From positions 1-8,426 of the forward strand of contig SKVI01000022.1 in NCBI GenBank assembly GCA_007129525.1: DNA of 8,426 nucleotides, given 5' to 3'. The translations under genes and the position numbers were made by a program. Shown here one piece after another: positions 1 through 5,164 of this stretch (the stretch's first letter is position 1; each line of letters starts with the position of its first letter). The notes under the pieces are model-generated. The model worked only from the letters and a program-made list of their open reading frames with translations, made no database searches and was not told where the DNA came from. Source of the stretch: Gemmatimonadota bacterium (lineage in GTDB: Bacteria > Gemmatimonadota > Gemmatimonadetes > Longimicrobiales > Gaopeijiaceae).

Positions 1-167
1 AGGGCCTGGAGTATCGGCTACCCCTTCGGGGCGGCGTCGGCGTGGATGCGGCCTATCGGAAGATCCGGGAGGACGTCCCCCCGTTGGCGGAGGACCGCCC
101 GCCCGCTCCGGAACTGCGCCGGATCGCGGAGGGGGTGAGGGAAGGAGCCTTCATCTGGCCCGGCTGA
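1..167 (+). CDS. hutH: Histidine ammonia-lyase-like protein, C-terminal end (partial)
   Basis: This is the end of a reading frame that enters from the left edge; codons start at base 3 and the TGA is at 165-167, so 54 residues are visible. The peptide has the feel of the C-terminal helix of MIO-dependent aromatic amino acid lyases: RLPLRGG, then AAYRKIREDVPPLAEDRP, then a helical tail ending in GAFIWPG. In that family the motif of an (I/V)R.(V/E)VP.L..DRP followed by an acidic helix precedes the C-terminus. Histidine ammonia-lyase deaminates histidine to urocanate, the first step of the hut pathway, in the cytosol. The catalytic MIO loop (Ala-Ser-Gly) lies outside the window, so a phenylalanine or tyrosine ammonia-lyase cannot be excluded. 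No other hut gene is visible here. It converges on the next gene with a 56-nt gap. Confidence 0.66.
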   Translation, partial: GLEYRLPLRGGVGVDAAYRKIREDVPPLAEDRPPAPELRRIAEGVREGAFIWPG

Positions 168-180
168 CGCAGGGGCGATC

Positions 181-222
181 GACTACCGGCCCTGCTGGTC
201 TGACCACCGGTCCTACTGGTCT
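181..222. repeat. Two abutting 21-bp direct repeats with hairpin potential in a convergent gap
   Basis: Units 181-201 and 202-222 match at 18 of 21 positions (differences at unit positions 4, 10 and 14). Each begins GACYA and ends TGGTC, so each can form a 5-bp stem (one G-U pair in the first) around a 10-nt loop. They sit exactly between the TGA of the lyase gene and the TGA of the convergent minus-strand gene. A role as a bidirectional transcription end signal is possible, but no T-tract follows on either strand. They may instead be a relic of the coding repeats next door. Confidence 0.6.
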
Positions 223-223
223 G

Positions 224-1750
224 TCAGCCCCCGCCCCGGTTCCCCCGGCTGTTGGCCGGCGGAGAGCTCCTGGACGAGCGGGTCGGCGGACTGCTCCGGG
301 AACTGGCCGGCGGTGAGGACCGGGTAGACGGCGGTGAGGAGCGGGTGCTCGAGGGTGGAGACGAGCGGGTCTGGGCCGGCGGCGATGACCGGGTCGGAGG
401 CGACGAGCGGGTCGGGGGCGCCGAACGGGCCGGCGGTGCCGAACGAGCTGGTGGCCCCGAGCGGGCGGGTGGCGCCGAACGGGCCGGCGGTTGTGACCGA
501 GTCGGAGGCGCAGACCGTGCAGGAGGCGCAGACCGTGCAGGAGGCGCAGACCGGGTAGGTGGCGCAGACCGAGCCGGAGGCTGGGACCGCGTCGGGGGGG
601 CGGATCGGGTCGGCGGAGCCGAACGGGCATCGGATCCCGAGCGAGCCGGTGGCGCCGACCGGGCCGGAGGTCCGGACCTGATGGGCGGAGCCGATCGGGT
701 TGATGGCGTCGGTGTGGCTCGCGTCCGCGCTCGATCCCCCGCCGTGGGCGTGCGGGACGGATTCCCGCGAATGACCGTGGGTGGCGAAGCACTCCTGGTT
801 TCGGACCGTTCGCCTCTGGTTTCGGACTGGCCTGCCCGCTCGGATGGCCGCTCCGCCGGCGCGGTGCGGGCCGGCCCCGAGGTGACGGCACGGCGTTCGC
901 CGGAGGCGGAGGCTCCGCTGGTGCGTGCCTCGCCGCGACTCACGGCCGTGCGGGTGGAGTGGGTGCGCAGGTCGGGGGACGGCGCTGCCCGAGCCGGCGC
1001 GGGATTGTCACGCCGGACCGCGGTGCGGGTTGCCGGCGCGGCACCGGGGTGTTCCTTGAAGGTGGGGGCGGCCGAGCGAAGCCCGATGCCTCGGTCCCGA
1101 ACCACGTATGCCGGCCGGTGGACCACCTGCACGGGGCGATGTACCACGTAGACCCGGGGGGAATAGAAGACGTAGGTGGGTCGGATCACCCGGTGCCGGT
1201 GGGACGGCCAGTAGTAGTGCGGATGGTACGCGGGGCCCCACCACGGGTCGTACCATCCGCCCCAGGAGGACCACCCGAAGTTGAAGGAGACGTGGAATCC
1301 GGAGCGGTACCTGGGCGCATGGTAGGCCCAGGCCGGCGCGACGAAGAGGGGAGCCCAGGCGTGGTAGGTCCACCAGAAGGCGTCACAGGCCGGTCGATAG
1401 CCGTACCAGGGATCCCACGGATCCCAGCATACGTCATAGCCGCCGTATCCGTGGGGATGACCGACCTGGCGCTTGGTCGGCTGGTGGGAGTAGCCGTGGG
1501 AGTAGGAGGTCGTCGGGGTCGCACCGTGGGCGGCGCCCAGCGAAACGTCGGCGAAGACCCCGGTTCCGGCTGATCGGTGGGCCAGACCCACGGAGACCCC
1601 GTCGAAGACGTTTCCGGTGCCAGCCTGGCCCCAGGCGGCGACGGAGGCCGACGTCTGCGCTTCTCCCGGTAGGGGACCCAGGAGGAAGGCCAAGAGAGTG
1701 GCGACCGCGAACGCGGTGCCGGATCGGAGCGGGGGCTGCGACCAGTCCAT
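224..1750 (-). CDS. Secreted Trp/Tyr/His-rich protein with Arg-Ser-Pro-Pro hexapeptide repeat tail
   Basis: I do not recognise a named family. The 508-residue product starts with a signal peptide: Arg9, hydrophobic core 12-25, likely cleavage after GEA near residue 31. Residues 83-215 are unusually rich in Trp, Tyr, His and Gly (WDPWDPWYGY, FNFGWSSWGGWYDPWWG, HPHYYWPSHRHR) and carry two Cys (108, 122) that could form a disulfide. Residues 216-350 are Ala/Arg/Thr/Ser-rich linker. From 351 a hexapeptide [A/T]RS[A/S/G/Q]PP runs 18 times in register, then continues with spacers to about 499, giving a very basic, disordered, proline-rich tail. By composition it could bind polyanions or extracellular polymer; this is inference. 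The start is well supported: GGAGGG ends 9 nt before the ATG. A possible sigma54-type promoter lies about 50 nt upstream. Long open frames on the opposite strand and in another minus frame here are by-products of the GC-rich repeat. Confidence 0.82.
   Translation of the reverse strand: MDWSQPPLRSGTAFAVATLLAFLLGPLPGEAQTSASVAAWGQAGTGNVFDGVSVGLAHRSAGTGVFADVSLGAAHGATPTTSYSHGYSHQPTKRQVGHPHGYGGYDVCWDPWDPWYGYRPACDAFWWTYHAWAPLFVAPAWAYHAPRYRSGFHVSFNFGWSSWGGWYDPWWGPAYHPHYYWPSHRHRVIRPTYVFYSPRVYVVHRPVQVVHRPAYVVRDRGIGLRSAAPTFKEHPGAAPATRTAVRRDNPAPARAAPSPDLRTHSTRTAVSRGEARTSGASASGERRAVTSGPARTAPAERPSERAGQSETRGERSETRSASPPTVIRGNPSRTPTAGDRARTRATPTPSTRSAPPIRSGPPARSAPPARSGSDARSAPPTRSAPPTRSQPPARSAPPTRSAPPARSAPPARSAPPTRSQPPARSAPPARSGPPARSAPPARSAPPTRSSPPTRSSPPAQTRSSPPSSTRSSPPSTRSSPPASSRSSPPTRSSRSSPPANSRGNRGGG
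254..700 (-). repeat. 18-bp tandem repeat encoding [A/T]RS[A/S/G/Q]PP
   Basis: Bases 377-700 hold 18 consecutive 18-bp units, and 254-376 hold at least four more separated by 1-3 extra codons (AQ, SS, S, ASS). Units vary at the first and fourth codons. One (residues 369-374) has decayed to ARSGSD. Two adjacent units are identical at DNA level (504-521 and 522-539), and the first 14 bases repeat again at 540-553, which points to recent local duplication by slippage or recombination. Copy number probably differs between strains. Confidence 0.9.
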
Positions 1751-1794
1751 AATCCAAATCCCTCCAGCGGTAGGCGAGACAACGGCTCACCCCA

Positions 1795-1816
1795 GTTATA
1801 CGCAGGATGGGTGCCA
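1795..1816 (-). promoter_or_regulatory. Candidate sigma54 (-24/-12) promoter for the repeat-tail protein
   Basis: Read on the minus strand, 1816-1802 is TGGCACCCATCCTGC. This keeps TGGCAC at -24 and TGC at -12 with the exact GG-to-GC spacing of the sigma54 consensus (TGGCAC-N5-TTGC), with mismatches at the first T of TTGC and at the preferred G after TGGCAC. Transcription would begin near 1790, giving a leader of about 40 nt before the ATG at 1750. A TATAAC hexamer follows at once (1800-1795) and could be a sigma70 -10 element, but no TTGACA-like -35 stands at 16-18 nt. No RpoN or enhancer-binding protein gene is in the window. Confidence 0.35.
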
Positions 1817-1854
1817 GGGTTTCCTTCCCGCTCTCCGGTACCTGAAGGGCAAGA

Positions 1855-1876
1855 GGTGTCCCCCGTGGAGGACACC
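1855..1876 (-). terminator. Candidate terminator hairpin after the small membrane-protein gene
   Basis: GGTGTCC (1855-1861) and GGACACC (1870-1876) form a perfect 7-bp stem with an 8-nt loop. On the minus strand it lies 27 nt after the stop of the 1904-2026 gene and is followed by TCTTGCCCTT, a pyrimidine-rich but not continuous T-tract. It also precedes the candidate promoter of the next minus gene, so it would separate the two units. A weak intrinsic terminator or a 3'-end-stabilising hairpin are both possible. Confidence 0.4.
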
Positions 1877-1903
1877 CCGTGTCGCAAAACGGGACAGCCT
1901 CCT

Positions 1904-2026
1904 TCATCGGATGAGCTGATCCAGTCCCCAGAGGACCAAGAGGAGGAGGAGCGGTGTAAGGACTAAGAGCAGAGCGGTGGGAGGTCTGGCCGGTCCGCTG
2001 GTTTTTCGCTTTTCGGCTTCGGCCAC
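1904..2026 (-). CDS. Small single-pass membrane protein (40 residues)
   Basis: This is an unrecognised short gene. From the GTG at 2026-2024 the product has a charged N-terminal segment (AEAEKRKTSGPARPP), then one strongly hydrophobic stretch of about 18 residues (TALLLVLTPLLLLLVLWGL) and a short DQLIR tail. It would insert as a one-pass inner membrane protein. The GTG start is chosen because GGAGG stands 5 nt upstream and because the reading frame's longer upstream part (open to 2179) looks like non-coding composition. It is divergent from rho, 171 nt away. Nothing in the sequence indicates a function. A chance hydrophobic frame cannot be fully excluded, but a good ribosome site joined to a clean TM segment and a nearby hairpin after the stop supports a real gene. 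Confidence 0.5.
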   Translation of the reverse strand: MAEAEKRKTSGPARPPTALLLVLTPLLLLLVLWGLDQLIR

Positions 2027-2050
2027 GGCGCCCTCCTCAGGGAATCTCTC

Positions 2051-2188
2051 TTGTCCTGAGGCCTCCGACCATGTAGGCTTGATGCTCGCAGACTGTGTTT
2101 TCCGGGAACCCGCCCTCAATCCGGGGGTTCCCCTGGCCAGGGACGCCGACTCCGGTGCCCCTGCTCCCTTTGCCCCCAAACAACTCTA
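2051..2188 (+). promoter_or_regulatory. Structured, C-rich rho leader
   Basis: Three elements lie between the divergent start at 2026 and rho. First, TTGTCC (2051-2056), 17 nt, TAGGCT (2074-2079) is a weak sigma70-like promoter, which would start RNA near 2086. Second, GGGAACCC (2104-2111) and GGGTTCCC (2125-2132) form an 8-bp perfect stem, and the next bases are a perfect 12-bp palindrome CCCTGGCCAGGG (2131-2142). The two compete for 2129-2132, so they could be alternative structures. Third, 2158-2188 has 16 C and 2 G in 31 nt, the composition of Rho loading (rut) sites. Rho genes are often autoregulated by premature termination in the leader, so a role in feedback is plausible but inferred. 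Confidence 0.4.
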
Positions 2189-2197
2189 CGACGTAAC

Positions 2198-3340
2198 GTG
2201 ACCAACGATCGCTGGCTGGGCATACTGGAGGTCCTCTCCGGTGGCTCTGGTTTCGTGCGGCGACGCACGGCAGGATATACACCGAGCTCCGATGACGTGT
2301 ACGTGAGCGGCAAGCTCGTGTCTCGCTTCGGTCTACGGACCGGTGACGAAATCTCCGGCTCGGTAGGCGGACGCCCCAAGAACGGGAAGGCGCCTCCCCT
2401 CACGAACCTGGAGGCGGTGAACGGCCGTCCACCGAACGAGGCCAAGGACCGTCCGGACTTCGACCGGCTGAGCGCCATGCATCCGGACGAGCAGCTCACG
2501 CTGGAGTGCGAGATCGACGCTCCCGGGGGCCCCGATTACACGAACCGGGTCATCGATCTCTTCTGTCCGCTGGGGAAGGGGCAGAGGGCCATGATCGTGG
2601 CGCCGGCCAAAGCGGGGAAGACCACGGTCCTGCAGCGCGTCGCCGAGGGGATCACCCGCAACCACGAGGAATGCCACCTCTTCATCCTCCTGGTGGACGA
2701 GCGTCCGGAGGAGATCACCGAGATGGAGAACTGTGGCTTCGGCGAGGTGGTGGCGTCGTCCTTCGACTTTCCGCCGGATCGCCATGTAGCGCTGGCCGAG
2801 ATCACCATCGAACGGGCTCGGCGGCGCGTGGAGATGGGGCAGGACGTGGTGATCATCCTGGACTCCATCACCCGCCTGGCCCGGGCCCACAACACCACCG
2901 AGGACGGGAGCGGTCGCACCCTCTCAGGCGGTCTCGACGCCACGGCACTGGAGCGGCCCAAGCGGCTTCTGGGCAGCGCGCGGAAGATCGATCCGTCGCA
3001 GGGAGGGGGCTCCCTGACCATCGTGGCCACCGCCCTGGTGGACACGGGGTCCCGGATGGATCAGGTGATCTTCGAGGAGTTCAAGGGAACGGGCAACAGC
3101 GAGCTGGTCCTGAGTCGGGACCTGGCCGATCGCCGGATCTTTCCGGCCATCGACCTGGTGGCGTCAGCCACCCGACGCGAGGAGCTCCTGCTGGGTGAGG
3201 AGGAGCTTCGCCTGTCCCGGGCCATGCGCCGGCAGTTCGCCGGCTCGGGTCCGGCAGAGGCCATGAACGAGCTTCTGGGCGTCATGCGGCGCACGAAGAA
3301 CAACCACGAGCTCGTCAGGATGAGCCGGGCGAACCGGTAG
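2198..3340 (+). CDS. rho: Transcription termination factor Rho, short form without N-terminal helical domain
   Basis: Rho is a hexameric RNA-dependent ATPase/helicase that ends transcription at C-rich, G-poor RNA. The 380-residue product contains the OSB-fold RNA-binding domain (about 6-75: GFVRR, DDVYVS, RFGLRTGD), the P-loop APAKAGKTT (135-143), LLVDERPEE (164-172), Walker B VVIILDSITRLARA (217-230, Asp222), the Q-loop region LSGGLDATALERPKR (242-256), and GGGSLTIVATALVDTGSRMD with FKGTGN (269-300). Compared with E. coli Rho (419 residues) it lacks the N-terminal helical bundle; the in-frame upstream sequence does not encode one. The first Phe of the GFGF RNA-binding motif is Ser (S17; F19 is kept), and the P-loop has Ala137 where E. 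coli has Pro. The start is GTG, four residues before the OSB domain, without a Shine-Dalgarno sequence. It ends 26 bp inside the convergent gene. Confidence 0.95.
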   Translation: MTNDRWLGILEVLSGGSGFVRRRTAGYTPSSDDVYVSGKLVSRFGLRTGDEISGSVGGRPKNGKAPPLTNLEAVNGRPPNEAKDRPDFDRLSAMHPDEQLTLECEIDAPGGPDYTNRVIDLFCPLGKGQRAMIVAPAKAGKTTVLQRVAEGITRNHEECHLFILLVDERPEEITEMENCGFGEVVASSFDFPPDRHVALAEITIERARRRVEMGQDVVIILDSITRLARAHNTTEDGSGRTLSGGLDATALERPKRLLGSARKIDPSQGGGSLTIVATALVDTGSRMDQVIFEEFKGTGNSELVLSRDLADRRIFPAIDLVASATRREELLLGEEELRLSRAMRRQFAGSGPAEAMNELLGVMRRTKNNHELVRMSRANR

Positions 3341-3902
3341 GCGGTTCACCGACCTCGTCCGTTTCCAGCGGCTCACTTTCGGTCACAAGTCGGTCCAGCG
3401 CCTCCAGCGACTGCTCCAGCTGGGATCCCTGCAGGTCTTCCATGCGCCTTGCCAGGTACCCCAACAGGGGGTTCCACCCGAAATCCCCGTCCTCGCTCCA
3501 GGTCACGCGGGTACGCTGCTCATCGACGGGATCCAGCGTGATGTGACCGGTGATCCGGATGGATCCGCCCTCCACCTCCACCTCGTAGCGAAGCTCCTGA
3601 GGCGGGTCGACGGCGGTGATGACGAACGTTCCCTCTCCGTAGAGCTCATCGTCCCAGTTGCGCCCGGATCCCTCGCCGTCCTGGGGTCCGAAGTACTCGA
3701 ACCCGGTATCGGGCGAGGGAGTCCAGAGCGTCCAGGCCCGGGCGCTGGAGATGAGGGGGAAGATCTCCTCGGCCTGGGCCTCCATGGTGGTGCTGCGCTC
3801 GACGGACCATCCGCTGGGCAGCAGAAACCCCAGGACCAGGAGCCCGATGAGCAGCAGGGCCATGACTCCGAGGATGATTCCGGCAACGCGGATTCCTTTC
3901 AC
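3315..3902 (-). CDS. Membrane-anchored SRPBCC (polyketide cyclase/START-like) protein
   Basis: The 195-residue product has one N-terminal TM segment (about 6-29, with Lys/Arg before it) and then a single SRPBCC fold: VERSTTMEAQAEEIFPLI (34-51), a WTLWTPSP loop, alternating strands ending TRVTWSEDGDF (131-141), and a C-terminal helix RRMEDLQGSQLEQSLEALD (152-170). This order of strand, short helix and long final helix is typical of polyketide cyclase/dehydrase-like proteins, which bind hydrophobic ligands or membrane lipids; the ligand cannot be read from the sequence. The acidic, Pro/Gly tail (176-195) is probably disordered. The start is GTG with GGAGG 7 nt upstream. It follows the aminotransferase gene by 25 nt in the same direction, so co-transcription is likely. 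Its last codons overlap the rho 3' end on the other strand, leaving no room for a separate terminator. Confidence 0.8.
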   Translation of the reverse strand: MKGIRVAGIILGVMALLLIGLLVLGFLLPSGWSVERSTTMEAQAEEIFPLISSARAWTLWTPSPDTGFEYFGPQDGEGSGRNWDDELYGEGTFVITAVDPPQELRYEVEVEGGSIRITGHITLDPVDEQRTRVTWSEDGDFGWNPLLGYLARRMEDLQGSQLEQSLEALDRLVTESEPLETDEVGEPPTGSPGSS

Positions 3903-3927
3903 CGTAGAACCTCCATGTCAGGATCCC

Positions 3928-5103
3928 TCAGCCCCCACCGGCGGCCCGGAACCGGGCGAGTCGTCCGACGGCATCCTCCAGGGTGGACATCTGCTTGCAG
4001 AAGGCGAAGCGCACCAGCGAGGCTCCGCCGTCGTTGTGGAAGAAGCTGCTGCCGGGCACCGGGGCGACACCCGCCTCCCGGGCCAACCGGTGGCTGAAGG
4101 CGGTGTCGTCTTCGTCGGAGAGTCGGGAGAAGTCCGCCAGAATGTAGTAGGCGCCTTCGGGAGCCCGGCACCGAAAACCGGCGTCCTGGAGACCCTGCAC
4201 CAGGAGGTCGCGTCGGGCCCTGTACCGACTTGCCAGGGTGTCGTAGTACTCCTGGTCCAGCTCGCGGATGGCCCAGGCCCACGCCTCCTGCAGGGGAGCC
4301 GGGGCTCCGACGGTCAGAAAGTCGTGCACCTTCCGGATGGCACCGGTAATGGACGCGGGGGCCACGATGCCGCCGAGCCGCCACCCGGTGACGCTGAAGG
4401 TCTTTGAGGCCCCGGAGATCGTGATGGTCTGATCGGCCATCTCCGGCAGGGTGGCCATGGGCCGGTGGCGGCCCTCGTAGAGGATGCACTCGTAGATCTC
4501 GTCGGTCACCACCACCAGGTCGTACTCCCGGGCGATACGGGCCACGCTTGCCATCTCTTCGTCGGTGAATACCCGGCCCGTGGGGTTGTTGGGGGTGTTC
4601 AGGACCAACGCCCGGGTGCGGGGGGTGAGAAGGGCTTCGAGGCGGTCCGGGAGCAGCCGGTAGTCCGGTGGATCCAGGGGCAGGAAGCGGGCTCGAGCAC
4701 CGGCCAGAAGGGCGTCGGGAGCGTAGTTCTCGTAGAAGGGCTCCAGGACCACCACCTCGTCTCCGGGATCCAGCAGGCCCAGGAAGACCGACGCCATGGC
4801 CTCGGTGGCCCCGCAGGTGATGGTGACGTTCTCATCGGGATCCACGTCCATGCCGTAGCGATCCCGGTACCAGTGGGCCAGCGCCTTGCGAAGCGATGGC
4901 GCCCCCCAGGTCACCGCATACTGGTTGATGTCTCCACGGATGGCCCGTACGGCTGCCTCCTTCATTCCCTCAGGGGCCGGGAAATCCGGGAAGCCCTGCG
5001 CCAGGTTCACGGCGTTGGTCTCCCGGGCCACGCGGGTCATCTCGCGGATGACGGACTCGGTGAAGGATCGGGTTCGTTCGGCGGGTCTGAGCGTCCGGCT
5101 CAT
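3928..5103 (-). CDS. Class I PLP-dependent aminotransferase, kynurenine/methionine aminotransferase-like
   Basis: This is a cytosolic fold-type I aminotransferase of 391 residues, the full length of the family. Visible motifs are NLAQGFPDFPAP (33-44), the GATEA phosphate-site loop (98-102), the LNTPNNPTG signature (168-176), DEIYE (201-205) with Asp for the pyridine nitrogen and Tyr204, SGASKTFSVTGWRLG (230-244) with the PLP Schiff-base Lys234, and SLVRFAF (362-368) with Arg365 for the substrate carboxylate. The AQGFPDF opening and the SLVRF.F.K...TL.DA ending resemble kynurenine-oxoglutarate, glutamine-phenylpyruvate and YbdL-type methionine aminotransferases, so an aromatic or sulfur amino acid is the likely donor, but specificity cannot be set from sequence. 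The ATG has AGGA 5 nt upstream. The upstream signalling gene ends 61 nt before it with no hairpin in the gap, and the SRPBCC gene follows after 25 nt. Confidence 0.9.
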   Translation of the reverse strand: MSRTLRPAERTRSFTESVIREMTRVARETNAVNLAQGFPDFPAPEGMKEAAVRAIRGDINQYAVTWGAPSLRKALAHWYRDRYGMDVDPDENVTITCGATEAMASVFLGLLDPGDEVVVLEPFYENYAPDALLAGARARFLPLDPPDYRLLPDRLEALLTPRTRALVLNTPNNPTGRVFTDEEMASVARIAREYDLVVVTDEIYECILYEGRHRPMATLPEMADQTITISGASKTFSVTGWRLGGIVAPASITGAIRKVHDFLTVGAPAPLQEAWAWAIRELDQEYYDTLASRYRARRDLLVQGLQDAGFRCRAPEGAYYILADFSRLSDEDDTAFSHRLAREAGVAPVPGSSFFHNDGGASLVRFAFCKQMSTLEDAVGRLARFRAAGGG

Positions 5104-5164
5104 GGGTGATCCTGGAGATGTGGTGTGATGATGAACGGTGAGGGTCGGGTTTGGGGGATCGGGC

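Noticed and set aside
254..700. CRISPR-like array
   Set aside because: The units are 18 bp, contiguous, in coding register and without unique spacers, so this is a coding tandem repeat.
252..1151. A 299-residue forward frame opposite the repeat protein, and a further minus-strand frame at 151-891
   Set aside because: They follow from GC-rich 18-bp repeats that leave all frames open. Neither has a signal peptide or recognisable domain, and the minus-strand frame at 224-1750 has the signal peptide and ribosome site.
1434..1907. Minus-strand frames overlapping the 5' part of the repeat protein gene and its upstream region
   Set aside because: They are Arg/Pro-rich frame shadows with no motif, and they run through the candidate promoter and hairpin.
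3315..5103. Long open frames on the plus strand across the aminotransferase and SRPBCC genes
   Set aside because: They are antisense shadows caused by high third-position GC; the minus-strand products have full, recognisable folds.
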